A DNA stretch of 60,067 nt from a virus. The translations under genes were made by a program, and so were the position numbers. The stretch covers positions 1 through 60,067 of IMG/VR virus record IMGVR_UViG_3300021964_000066; one strand, 5' to 3'. The notes beneath the pieces were generated by a model that saw nothing but the letters and a program-made list of their open reading frames with translations, was not told the origin of the DNA and made no database searches. Positions within the stretch are counted from its first letter, which is position 1. The number at the start of each line of letters is the position of its first letter. Of the stretch, positions 42,655 to 49,110 are shown piece by piece.

Positions 42655-43892
42655 GCAGCAACCGGCACTTTCCGATTCACTCATCAACTGCTTGTAAAAG
42701 CAAATGGAATTGGAGCACTTTGTACCTAGCAACCGGCACAACTTCTAGTTGTCATAGAGTAGAAAAAAATCACATACCTATAGATAATTTTAATTCCTTT
42801 CATAATCTTCCAAATAAATTAAATGATAGAGAATTAATGCTTAAAGGACAGTGGCCAACTGGGGGGTGTTCTTACTGCAAAAACATTGAAGAAGTAGGTG
42901 GTGTAAGTGATAGGCAATATCATCTTCATATCCCAAATGCTATTCCTGATGAACTTCTAATAGATTCTACTTCATTGGTAGTAACTCCAAAAATTGTTGA
43001 AGTTTATCTAAACAATATTTGTAATTTGTCTTGTGTGTATTGCCACGAGACTTTTAGTAGTAAAATAGAAACTGAAAATAACAAATTTGGAAAAATACAA
43101 ATTGTTGAAGAAAATTTAAAATTTAACGGTAACTTACTTAATCGCACAGAACGTAAAACATATTTCGTTTATTTTTGTAAATGGCTGGAACAAAATATAC
43201 ACTCTTTAGAAAGATTACAGATTTTAGGTGGAGAGCCTTTTTATCAAAAAGAATTCAAAGATGTGTTAAAAATTATAAAAGCAAACGGCCACAGGAATCT
43301 AACTTTAAATATAGTTAGTAATTTAATGGTGTCTGATTTATATGAACAAATTGCAGAAATCAAAGAAATTATTTTATCTAAGAAATTAAAAAAATTATCT
43401 ATTATCGCAAGCATCGACGGGTGGGGAAACGAACAAGAATATGCGAGATACGGTTTGCAAATGCAAACTTTTTTAAATAATTTTGAATTTTTGGTTCAGG
43501 AAAAATGGATTGAACTTGGAATAAATCAGACCATTACAGCGTTAACCTTAAAGAGTATAAAAGATTTATATAATTATATAAATTTAAAAAAAAATAATAG
43601 AAAAATTAATATAAATTTTTCTCTGGTTATGGGTCACGAGTACTTAAATCCCAAAATTTTTGGTAAAAACTTTTGGGTAAACGACATGAAAGAAATTTTG
43701 CAACTTATGCCCGAATCCAATGAAACAGAAAAGATTACAAAAAATTACATGGAAGGCATTTTTTCGTACATAAGTAGTTCAGAGCAAAACATTGAACAAA
43801 TTCAAAATTTAAAATTATATTTAGATGAAATAGATCGGAGAAGAAATCTCGATTGGAGGAAGACTTTTCCATATTTAGATGTTAAAATATAA
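42651..43892 (+). CDS. Radical SAM enzyme of unknown substrate
   Basis: This 413-residue protein has the [4Fe-4S] cluster motif C-x3-C-x2-C at residues 124-131 (NNICNLSCVYCH), ILGGEPFYQKEF (SAM-binding GGE) and the strand FSLVMGHEYL. Extra cysteines at 34 and 73-76 (TSSCHR, GGCSYC) lie N-terminal to the core and might hold another metal site. The reaction is unknown; peptide or nucleic-acid modification is usual for such enzymes. It is inserted between the uvsX-linked small gene and uvsY with ATGA coupling, so it is expressed with recombination proteins. Confidence 0.85.
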   Translation: MSSNRHFPIHSSTACKSKWNWSTLYLATGTTSSCHRVEKNHIPIDNFNSFHNLPNKLNDRELMLKGQWPTGGCSYCKNIEEVGGVSDRQYHLHIPNAIPDELLIDSTSLVVTPKIVEVYLNNICNLSCVYCHETFSSKIETENNKFGKIQIVEENLKFNGNLLNRTERKTYFVYFCKWLEQNIHSLERLQILGGEPFYQKEFKDVLKIIKANGHRNLTLNIVSNLMVSDLYEQIAEIKEIILSKKLKKLSIIASIDGWGNEQEYARYGLQMQTFLNNFEFLVQEKWIELGINQTITALTLKSIKDLYNYINLKKNNRKININFSLVMGHEYLNPKIFGKNFWVNDMKEILQLMPESNETEKITKNYMEGIFSYISSSEQNIEQIQNLKLYLDEIDRRRNLDWRKTFPYLDVKI

Positions 43893-43894
43893 CC

Positions 43895-44347
43895 ATGTGG
43901 TACAACCGTGTCGTTCAAGATTTAGGCAACATACCTGAATTCATTAATTTTTATGAAAATGAATTGCAGGAAGCCAAGTACGACTGTGGAGTCAAAGGAC
44001 ACTTAGAACGTAACATTGCCAACTTGCCTGGTATTACCGAACACAGATTTAATCAACTGCAGGAAATAGAAGCAGTGTTAAACTTTCTTAACATACAACT
44101 GCGTAAGATTCGTAAAAAACATTTTCAAAAGTATTTAGAAAACTATGCAAGAGCCTTAAGCAGTCGAGACGCTGAAAAATATGTAGACGGCGAGGACGAA
44201 GTTGTTGACTTTGAAACTATTATCAACGAAGTAGCACTAATCAGAAACAAATGGCTTGGCCTAATGAAAGGCCTTGAAAGCAAAAACTTTATGTTAGGAC
44301 ACGTTAGTAGGCTAAGAACAGCCGGTATGGAGGACATTACACTATGA
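43895..44347 (+). CDS. uvsY: UvsY recombination mediator
   Basis: This protein has 150 residues. The C-terminal two-thirds match marine UvsY: RKIRKKHFQKYLENYARALS, RDAEKYVDGEDEVVDFETII, NEVALIRNKWLGLMKGLESK. UvsY hexamers load UvsX onto gp32-covered ssDNA; T4 UvsY is 137 residues. It starts 2 nt after the radical SAM gene and overlaps the following gene by 4 nt, forming one operon from uvsX onward. Confidence 0.88.
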   Translation: MWYNRVVQDLGNIPEFINFYENELQEAKYDCGVKGHLERNIANLPGITEHRFNQLQEIEAVLNFLNIQLRKIRKKHFQKYLENYARALSSRDAEKYVDGEDEVVDFETIINEVALIRNKWLGLMKGLESKNFMLGHVSRLRTAGMEDITL

Positions 44348-45141
44348 TAAGTAATGATACTGTGCAAGATAAAATAGTTTTAGTTACCGGAGGCTTTGAC
44401 CCTTTACATTCCGGACACGTAGAATACTTTAAGGCTGCTCGTGCCCTGGGCAGTCGTTTGGTTGTAGGTGTAAACACTGACCAATGGCTAATCCGTAAAA
44501 AAGGTCAGCCATTTATGCGTCAAGAAGAGCGTATCTTAATCATCGACGCATTAGAGTGTGTGGATGAAGTTTTAGTTTATGACGATGATGATGACAGCAG
44601 CATAGATGCTATCCGTAAAACACTAAAACGATACCCATCACAGGACATTGTATTTGCTAACGGCGGTGACCGTACAAAAAACAACATACCCGAAATGGCT
44701 GTTGTGGATCCTAGAGTAATATTTGAATTCGGCGTAGGCGGCACTGAAAAAATGAATTCCAGCAGTTGGATTTTAATGGATTGGAAAATGCCCAAAGTGG
44801 AGCGTGATTGGGGTTACTATAGAACTATTCATCAACCAAATAAACAAGTCAAAGTCAAAGAACTTACTGTTATGCCTGGCCAGCGTTTAAGTATGCAACG
44901 GCATCGGGACAGAGCCGAACATTGGTTTGTGGCAGAAGGCACAGCAACAGTATACTCACTGAATCGCAGTACGGACCAAGAACTATTAGGTGAGTTTCAC
45001 GAACATCAAGCATTACACATCAGTCGCACTCAGTGGCACCAATTATGTAACGAAGGTGAAGTTCCATTAAGGGTAGTTGAAATACAGTATGGCGAACGCT
45101 GTGTGGAAGAAGACATAGAGCGCAAACAAAAGGGGCAGTAA
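44344..45141 (+). CDS. Nucleotidyltransferase-cupin fusion (sugar activation)
   Basis: This 265-residue protein has two domains. Residues 10-140 are a cytidylyltransferase-like fold with HSGH at 22-25 (GGFDPLHSGHVEYFKAARAL) and VGVNTDQWLIRKKG, resembling RfaE2/HldE C-terminal or glycerol-3-phosphate cytidylyltransferases. Residues about 150-255 are a cupin of the type II mannose-6-phosphate isomerase kind (ERDWGYYRTIHQPNKQVKVK, then LSMQRHRDRAEHWFVAEGTA), keeping metal-binding His residues. A fusion would activate and isomerise a sugar phosphate. The PfkB kinase at 266 could supply the phosphorylated sugar. The last gene of the uvsX operon, ended by a terminator. Confidence 0.8.
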   Translation: MISNDTVQDKIVLVTGGFDPLHSGHVEYFKAARALGSRLVVGVNTDQWLIRKKGQPFMRQEERILIIDALECVDEVLVYDDDDDSSIDAIRKTLKRYPSQDIVFANGGDRTKNNIPEMAVVDPRVIFEFGVGGTEKMNSSSWILMDWKMPKVERDWGYYRTIHQPNKQVKVKELTVMPGQRLSMQRHRDRAEHWFVAEGTATVYSLNRSTDQELLGEFHEHQALHISRTQWHQLCNEGEVPLRVVEIQYGERCVEEDIERKQKGQ

Positions 45142-45153
45142 TTGCCCCTTTTT
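45128..45153. terminator. Bidirectional terminator
   Basis: AAAAGGGGCA-gtaat-TGCCCCTTTT with T-runs on both strands. It overlaps the fusion gene's stop and lies 2 nt from the end of the minus-strand tiny-ORF operon. Confidence 0.9.
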
Positions 45154-45154
45154 G

Positions 45155-45280
45155 TTATGTCATTACAACTGCAATAAACGCCATTAAGAATATGTTAAAT
45201 GCACCAAACAAGGGCAGTATGATGTGCAAGGGTGCTTTAATAGGCAGTTCTGCTGCGTCGTCTTGATCTTGCTCAGTCAC
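45155..45280 (-). CDS. Tiny single-pass membrane protein (41 aa)
   Basis: It starts at GTG behind GAGGTG on the minus strand. The acidic head TEQDQDDAAELPIKAP precedes a hydrophobic segment HIILPLFGAFNIFLMAFIAV at residues 19-38. It should lie in the cytoplasmic membrane. Its start overlaps the stop of the preceding 17-codon ORF (GTGA), implying coupled translation. Function unknown. Confidence 0.65.
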   Translation of the reverse strand: MTEQDQDDAAELPIKAPLHIILPLFGAFNIFLMAFIAVVMT

Positions 45281-45330
45281 GGATGCACCTCAAAATCCTG
45301 CCATTTCAGTAACAGCCATAGACCAATCAT
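45277..45330 (-). CDS. Tiny ORF (17 aa)
   Basis: MIGLWLLLKWQDFEVHP, hydrophobic at the start, begins within the stop of the 29-residue ORF (ATGA) and ends within the start of the 41-residue ORF (GTGA). It may exist mainly to couple translation, or may be a short membrane peptide. Confidence 0.35.
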   Translation of the reverse strand: MIGLWLLLKWQDFEVHP

Positions 45331-45416
45331 AGATAGTAACTTCTTTTGATCTGTTCTACACGGCTAGCAGCCAATTTTTCGCACCACGTAAAGAACCAAG
45401 ATTTAAATGCGGCCAT
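45327..45416 (-). CDS. Tiny ORF with strong ribosome site (29 aa)
   Basis: MAAFKSWFFTWCEKLAASRV continues with EQIKRSYYL. A perfect GGAGGT precedes the ATG by 6 nt, the best ribosome site in the window. The amphipathic, aromatic-rich helix could associate with membranes. It overlaps the 58-residue ORF. Confidence 0.55.
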   Translation of the reverse strand: MAAFKSWFFTWCEKLAASRVEQIKRSYYL

Positions 45417-45579
45417 GTTGTGTACCTCCATAGTTACGCATGTCAAACTCGCGCATTAGTCGCTCAATATCTGCTACAGTGCGTGGAGCACGACTAGAAA
45501 TATAATAGTCCATTTGACTTTGATAAGTCGCAGTTTTCACTCCAAGCTTTTGTAAAGCCTGCTTAATTTTTTTCAACAT
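45403..45579 (-). CDS. Small protein, first gene of the minus-strand mini-operon (58 aa)
   Basis: MLKKIKQALQKLGVKTATYQ starts behind AGGAAAA. Residues 30-50 (RAPRTVADIERLMREFDMRN) form a basic/acidic helix and the N-terminus is Lys-rich and amphipathic. No known family. It lies downstream of a minus-strand late-promoter core between repeated 12-mers. Confidence 0.6.
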   Translation of the reverse strand: MLKKIKQALQKLGVKTATYQSQMDYYISSRAPRTVADIERLMREFDMRNYGGTQHGRI

Positions 45580-45606
45580 TTTGTGTTTTCCTATTTGATA
45601 ATGTTA

Positions 45607-45657
45607 GTAGAAACTATATTAGTGTTTCTACTGAGTATTTATGTCAGTGTTTCTACT
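45607..45657. promoter_or_regulatory. Repeat-rich control region (GTTTCTAC elements)
   Basis: AGTGTTTCTACT occurs twice as a direct repeat (45621-45632 and 45646-45657), and its inverse GTAGAAAC once (45607-45614). The copies flank a minus-strand late-promoter core, an arrangement expected for a regulator binding site. Confidence 0.6.
45635..45643 (-). promoter_or_regulatory. Late promoter of the tiny-ORF operon
   Basis: Minus strand CATAAATAC, about 57 nt before the first tiny ORF and exactly between two 12-bp direct repeats. Confidence 0.55.
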
Positions 45658-45692
45658 AATATATGATATGATAATCGTATTCAGCGTAGTCT

Positions 45693-45701
45693 GGTAAATA
45701 T
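45693..45701 (+). promoter_or_regulatory. Late promoter (GGTAAATAT)
   Basis: TAAATA core 23 nt before the ATG of the capsid-targeted nuclease-like gene. Confidence 0.6.
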
Positions 45702-45722
45702 ATTGTTACTATACCAAGAAAT

Positions 45723-46739
45723 ATGAGATACCAAGAGTTCCTTACAGAAGCAGTTCAAAAAAATCAAGTTATTACCGCCTTAAAAAATGCAGGATATGAA
45801 GATATCAAAGTAGATGGCAATGTAATTTTGGCTTTGGTTCAGATACCAGCCAAGCAGAAAAAAGATGCATTTAGGGCAGCAATCCTTAATGATATTTTAA
45901 ACAAAATGCAATCTGTATTTCCTGAATCAAATCCGCGACATTTCCAAGCACGAAAATTTGGTAGTTTGGGAGGAATTGTGTTTGATGACAGTGCAGTGGG
46001 CATTGCCGTCAAAGATCTCGGACAGCAAGGCGAAAAAAGTGCAGGTATAGCCAACGAAGTAGAATTAGCCAGTTTAATCAAAAGTGTAATTGAAAAATAT
46101 GGCAGTGCCAATGTTACATTTGTTGACCCAAGAGGGAACGAACTTACCATAAACGATGCTACTCAAGTTGACCTTGTAGGTAGAGATGTCAAAGGTAGAA
46201 AAAAATCTGATGTTACATTGGTTAGCAAAACTCAGCGACTACCTATTAGTATCAAGAAATTAAATGCAGATGCTTGGGAAAGTGCAGACAGTTTATTCGG
46301 ACCCAAAGCCAAAGAAATTTTACTAAATCTTCAAGACCAAGGTGTTATTGAACTTAAAAAGTTTAAAGATGACAGTGGAAGAGTGTTCTACCAATTGAGT
46401 AAAGAAATTGTTGTAGAGCCCACTGAAGAGGAAAGCATGAAAGCCATATTTGGCAGTGATATCAATCCTGAAGGTGGTGTGGTAATTCAGACTTTCAAAC
46501 CTGAACACTTTAGACAAGATGGCAATAATGTATTTGTAGAGTGCCATGCTATTATTCGAGAAAAAGCAGACATTCCAGAAAGCCATATGATGGTTTGGTT
46601 AATTAGGAATGCCAAAGAGCGCAATAATCCTCTACCAGGACTGCGTACACTGGGTGTAACACTGAAACGTGGTATTGGCGCCAAGGGCGACAAACCTGTG
46701 ATTTTGGTTGACCGATCTGGTCGTGTAATAAGGAAATAA
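45723..46739 (+). CDS. Capsid-targeted protein with restriction-endonuclease-like signature
   Basis: This protein has 338 residues. The N-terminus MRYQEFLTEAVQ is almost the T4 internal-protein targeting peptide (T4 IP family M-K-T-Y-Q-E-F-I-x-E-A), with gp21 cleavage expected after LTE. The middle carries ANEVELASLIKSVI (helix with Glu 112/114), then KKSDVTLVSKTQRLPISIKK, where D163 and K178/K179 with Ser in place of the second acid resemble restriction-type PD-(D/E)XK cores. The C-terminus is basic (GVTLKRGIGAKGDK). It is predicted to enter the head and to be injected with DNA. Catalytic ability is inference from the motif alone. Confidence 0.6.
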   Translation: MRYQEFLTEAVQKNQVITALKNAGYEDIKVDGNVILALVQIPAKQKKDAFRAAILNDILNKMQSVFPESNPRHFQARKFGSLGGIVFDDSAVGIAVKDLGQQGEKSAGIANEVELASLIKSVIEKYGSANVTFVDPRGNELTINDATQVDLVGRDVKGRKKSDVTLVSKTQRLPISIKKLNADAWESADSLFGPKAKEILLNLQDQGVIELKKFKDDSGRVFYQLSKEIVVEPTEEESMKAIFGSDINPEGGVVIQTFKPEHFRQDGNNVFVECHAIIREKADIPESHMMVWLIRNAKERNNPLPGLRTLGVTLKRGIGAKGDKPVILVDRSGRVIRK

Positions 46740-46743
46740 AAAA

Positions 46744-47028
46744 ATGTGGAGATCAGTTAGAACGCACCCTACAGGTCTAAAATTAACAGAAGATGAAATT
46801 GATAGAATAAGGAACACTTATAACGAACTTATTGCTAACGGTACAATTGCCGAGCCCCCACAAGAGATGGAGGAAACCGGATACTTTGATGAGCCTGGTT
46901 ATGTTGCAATAAGGTATTTTAACACCGAAGAAGAGCATACAATTTGGCGTAATGCTTCATCAACTGCAAATATCGGTATAGAATGGCCAACTGATATCAT
47001 TCATACATTTGAAGAAGTATCTGAATAA
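46744..47028 (+). CDS. Small acidic protein of unknown function (94 aa)
   Basis: It starts MWRSVRTHPTGLKLTEDEID and continues with a Glu-rich middle (AEPPQEMEETGYFDEPGYVA) and a hydrophobic-aromatic end (TIWRNASSTANIGIEWPTDI). No known family. It begins 4 nt after the nuclease-like gene, and the bases following it repeat the last codons of that gene, so it appears to have been inserted there. Confidence 0.5.
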   Translation: MWRSVRTHPTGLKLTEDEIDRIRNTYNELIANGTIAEPPQEMEETGYFDEPGYVAIRYFNTEEEHTIWRNASSTANIGIEWPTDIIHTFEEVSE

Positions 47029-47035
47029 GACTACT

Positions 47036-47077
47036 CATTTCTTAGTTTACCGATCTGGTCGTGTTATCCGCAAATAA
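47036..47077 (+). pseudogene. Remnant second copy of the nuclease-like gene's 3' end
   Basis: In frame it reads HFLVYRSGRVIRK-stop, against VILVDRSGRVIRK-stop at the end of the gene at 45723. Sixteen bases are identical and the remaining codons differ mostly synonymously (GTA/GTT, ATA/ATC, AGG/CGC), pointing to a diverged homologue rather than a fresh duplication. Confidence 0.7.
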
Positions 47078-47080
47078 CTG

Positions 47081-47109
47081 TTGACAAAAAATTCCCGTTA
47101 CTATATAAT
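47081..47109 (+). promoter_or_regulatory. Consensus sigma70 promoter (TTGACA-17-TATAAT)
   Basis: Perfect -35, perfect -10 and optimal spacer, 10 nt before tRNA-Met. It should be very strong with host RNA polymerase and implies early tRNA expression. Confidence 0.92.
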
Positions 47110-47118
47110 AACTCTATT

Positions 47119-47194
47119 GCGCCTGTAGCTCAATGGTTAGAGCAGTAGACTCATAATCTATTGGTTGGGGATTCGAGTTCCTCCGGGCGCACCA
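47119..47194 (+). tRNA. tRNA-Met (CAT)
   Basis: Acceptor GCGCCTG / CGGGCGC pairs, with CCA encoded. Anticodon CAT. The first pair is G-C, unlike bacterial initiator tRNA, so it is an elongator Met or, if lysidine-modified, an Ile(AUA) tRNA. Confidence 0.9.
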
Positions 47195-47203
47195 GGTTAG
47201 TAT

Positions 47204-47291
47204 GCCCGGATGGTGAAATAGGTAGACACAACAGACTTAAAATCTGTCGCCCCAAACAGGCGTGCCGGTTCGAGTCCGGCTCCGGGCACCA
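47204..47291 (+). tRNA. tRNA-Leu (TAA)
   Basis: 88 nt with a long variable arm. Acceptor GCCCGGA / TCCGGGC, anticodon TAA in CAGACTTAAAATCTG, CCA encoded. Confidence 0.93.
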
Positions 47292-47416
47292 CGAGATTAT
47301 TATGAGTTTAGGTTCATTATACCTTTTGATTCAGTTCTTTAATAAACAAGAAATTTGTTTTTGGGACATTCACCAAGATTGATTTTGGATAAGTACAGTA
47401 CTTCAAGGAGAACTGT

Positions 47417-47563
47417 ATGGCAGCAAAATCGAAATTAGGTGAAAAACCCCAAGTCAAATTAAAAATTGAAAAGCGTACCAGTCAGGGCGGCAAAGTCAAA
47501 CGCTCGAGCATGAACAAAGGTCAGAAGCGTGGTTTTAAAGCATACCGTGGACAGGGACGCTAA
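47417..47563 (+). CDS. Small basic protein within the tRNA block (48 aa)
   Basis: MAAKSKLGEKPQVKLKIEKR continues with TSQGGKVKRSSMNKGQKRGF and a Gly/Arg end. About one-third of residues are Lys or Arg, so it is probably a nucleic-acid-binding protein. AAGGAG lies 6 nt before the ATG. It sits between tRNA-Leu and tRNA-Asn and is likely co-transcribed with them. No known function. Confidence 0.65.
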   Translation: MAAKSKLGEKPQVKLKIEKRTSQGGKVKRSSMNKGQKRGFKAYRGQGR

Positions 47564-47572
47564 GTAAAAAGT

Positions 47573-47649
47573 TCCCTGGTAGCTCAGTCGGTAGTAGCAA
47601 CGGACTGTTAATCCGTGTGTCGTTGGTTCGATCCCAACCCAGGGAGCCA
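47573..47649 (+). tRNA. tRNA-Asn (GTT)
   Basis: Acceptor TCCCTGG / CCAGGGA, anticodon GTT in GGACTGTTAATCC, CCA encoded. Confidence 0.93.
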
Positions 47650-47655
47650 TTTTTG

Positions 47656-47684
47656 TTGACTTATAATAGAAACGCATATATAAT
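47656..47684 (+). promoter_or_regulatory. Sigma70 promoter (TTGACT-17-TATAAT)
   Basis: Perfect -10 and optimal spacer with a one-mismatch -35; 10 nt before tRNA-Thr. Confidence 0.85.
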
Positions 47685-47693
47685 AATACTTTA

Positions 47694-47769
47694 GCCGGTT
47701 TAGCTCATTTGGTAGAGCAACGCACTTGTAATGCGTAGGTGGTCAGTTCGAATCCGACAACCGGCACCA
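47694..47769 (+). tRNA. tRNA-Thr (TGT)
   Basis: Acceptor GCCGGTT / AACCGGC, anticodon TGT, CCA encoded. The CCA is also the first three bases of the stem of the structured element that follows. Confidence 0.93.
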
Positions 47770-47866
47770 TATTAAAGCATATCTAGTCGTATGTTGAGCC
47801 TAATAGGTCTACAACGGCATACGATGAACTTGCTATGTTGTAGTGGCATGGTGTGCTTTAATATGG
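47767..47866 (+). ncRNA. Candidate structured RNA with alternative stems
   Basis: A perfect 13-bp outer stem CCATATTAAAGCA / TGCTTTAATATGG encloses about 74 nt. Inside, TCGTATGTTG can pair with CAAC-gg-CATACGA (47787-47824), or CTACAAC-gg-CATA (47809-47821) with TATGTTGTAG (47834-47843). The two internal stems are mutually exclusive. It begins at the CCA of tRNA-Thr and ends 5 nt before the Leu(TAG) copy. It could be a stable RNA like T4 RNA C/D, or a tRNA-processing element. Confidence 0.6.
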
Positions 47867-47871
47867 TAAAT

Positions 47872-47956
47872 GCCCCTTTGGCGTAATTGATAGACGCACT
47901 GGATTTAGGTTCCAGCGCCGCGAGGCGTGAGAGTTCGATTCCGGCAGACGGCACCA
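47872..47956 (+). pseudogene. Defective or chimeric tRNA-Leu (TAG)
   Basis: The first half nearly equals the intact tRNA-Leu(TAG) at 48861, with anticodon TAG and long variable arm. The 3' part differs: acceptor GCCCCTT faces AGACGGC with two mismatches, and the T-stem GAGAG / CCGGC pairs at only two positions. CCA is present. The 3' part looks taken from another tRNA whose 5' end would be GCCGTCT. Confidence 0.7.
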
Positions 47957-47974
47957 AAATTTTTTTACCGATTA

Positions 47975-47983
47975 AATAAATAT
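47975..47983 (+). promoter_or_regulatory. Late promoter (AATAAATAT)
   Basis: TAAATA core (a second overlapping TTAAATA precedes it), about 29 nt before the oxygenase-like start. Confidence 0.5.
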
Positions 47984-48010
47984 TTTAATATTTTTATCAA
48001 AGGTAAAATT

Positions 48011-48826
48011 TTGTCATTTCGAGTACATAAAAACGTTGTAACAGATGAGTTTGTTCAAGATACACTGTTATTATTTGATAAAAACATAGGCGCAAGGCAT
48101 CCACTTCCTGAGGAAATACAATCTCCTTATTTCGGACTTGTTGATTTATCTGTTTTACCCAATAAGTATAAAGAACAACTTTTTTCAATTCTAGACAAGA
48201 TTTTAGATGAACCGTATGAACTTGAAAAAATTTACTTGTACGATAAAGAAAAGCACAATTTCTCATTGCATGTTGATACAGGAGAGGATGAAATTCCTCA
48301 AAGACTTTATAAAAATGTCTTAATTCCTATAAAAGGAATCGGAGCTTCTACTGTTATTTTTGAAAACAAATGGTATCATAAAAGAGCACTTTTTAAAAAA
48401 AATAGTGCGAAAAATGAGAAAATTACTGTATCTCTAAACAAAATTTCAGGAGAAAATATTATAGATGATGTTAGAAAATTAACACCATTACCGCCACATT
48501 GTCAACAGCCCTACTGGAAATATGGTTTGACAAAGGAACAAGTTTATGAACTTTTGGCATTCGCCGACATACAAGAGCAAAGATGGATCGTAGGAGATTA
48601 CTCAGAAATAGAAGGTTATGATCCTCGCTTAGAAATTAATAATGAAATTTATGAAAAATACCTTAGTTCAATGACAAAAGATGATTTTAATGGTCTTACC
48701 GTCGATTCCATTTATGATTGGAATATAGGTGATGTGGCAACTTGGGATAGAAATCAATTGCACTGTGGTGCTGGCGATAATGTCAATAAGAAAAGTCTTA
48801 TAATTTTTACAAAAAAATTAAGTTGA
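48011..48826 (+). CDS. 2OG-Fe(II) oxygenase-like protein
   Basis: I place the start at TTG preceded by AAAGGT; the frame is open upstream but runs back into the tRNA. The product is 271 residues. H87-x-D89 (FSLHVDTGED), the strand KNVLIPIKGIGAST and a late QLHCGAGDNVNKKSLIIF (His and Lys) fit the 2-oxoglutarate oxygenase triad and co-substrate pattern. Substrate unknown. It is unrelated in detail to the oxygenase after gp17. The AT-rich gene sits between two copies of tRNA-Leu(TAG), a typical place for inserted cargo. Confidence 0.6.
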   Translation: MSFRVHKNVVTDEFVQDTLLLFDKNIGARHPLPEEIQSPYFGLVDLSVLPNKYKEQLFSILDKILDEPYELEKIYLYDKEKHNFSLHVDTGEDEIPQRLYKNVLIPIKGIGASTVIFENKWYHKRALFKKNSAKNEKITVSLNKISGENIIDDVRKLTPLPPHCQQPYWKYGLTKEQVYELLAFADIQEQRWIVGDYSEIEGYDPRLEINNEIYEKYLSSMTKDDFNGLTVDSIYDWNIGDVATWDRNQLHCGAGDNVNKKSLIIFTKKLS

Positions 48827-48840
48827 CTCGATATTAAAAA

Positions 48841-48848
48841 TTAAATAC
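48841..48848 (+). promoter_or_regulatory. Late-promoter-like core (TTAAATAC) before tRNA-Leu
   Basis: TAAATA 14 nt before tRNA-Leu(TAG). Confidence 0.4.
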
Positions 48849-48860
48849 CTAGTATAAAGT

Positions 48861-48945
48861 GCCCCTTTGGCGTAATTGGTAGCCGCGCTGGATTTAGGTT
48901 CCAGTACCGAGAGGTGTGAGGGTTCGAGTCCCTTGGGGGGCACCA
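48861..48945 (+). tRNA. tRNA-Leu (TAG)
   Basis: Intact: acceptor GCCCCTT / GGGGGGC (with G-U pairs), T-stem GAGGG / CCCTT, long variable arm, anticodon TAG, CCA encoded. It is the functional counterpart of the defective copy at 47872. Confidence 0.92.
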
Positions 48946-48955
48946 TAAAGAGTGT

Positions 48956-49029
48956 GCAGGATTCGTATAGTGGTAATACCTCAGCCTTCCAAGCTGATGC
49001 GAGGAGTTCGATTCTCCTATCCTGCTCCA
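48956..49029 (+). tRNA. tRNA-Gly (TCC)
   Basis: Acceptor GCAGGAT / ATCCTGC, anticodon TCC, CCA encoded. Confidence 0.93.
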
Positions 49030-49032
49030 AGT

Positions 49033-49109
49033 CGGGGTGTAGCGCAGCCTGGTAGCGCAACTGGTTTGGGACCAGTGGGTCGGAGGTTCGAATCCTTTCA
49101 CCCCGACCA
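49033..49109 (+). tRNA. tRNA-Pro (TGG)
   Basis: Acceptor CGGGGTG / CACCCCG, anticodon TGG in CTGGTTTGGGACCAG, CCA encoded. Three bases separate it from tRNA-Gly. Confidence 0.93.
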
Positions 49110-49110
49110 T

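Noticed and set aside
47872-47956. Phage attachment site at the tRNA-Leu 3' end
   Set aside because: No integrase is seen and the phage has a lytic T4-like gene set, so recombination within the tRNA block is the simpler reading.
47927-48010. Upstream extension of the oxygenase-like gene
   Set aside because: It starts within a tRNA gene; TTG at 48011 with AAAGGT is preferred.
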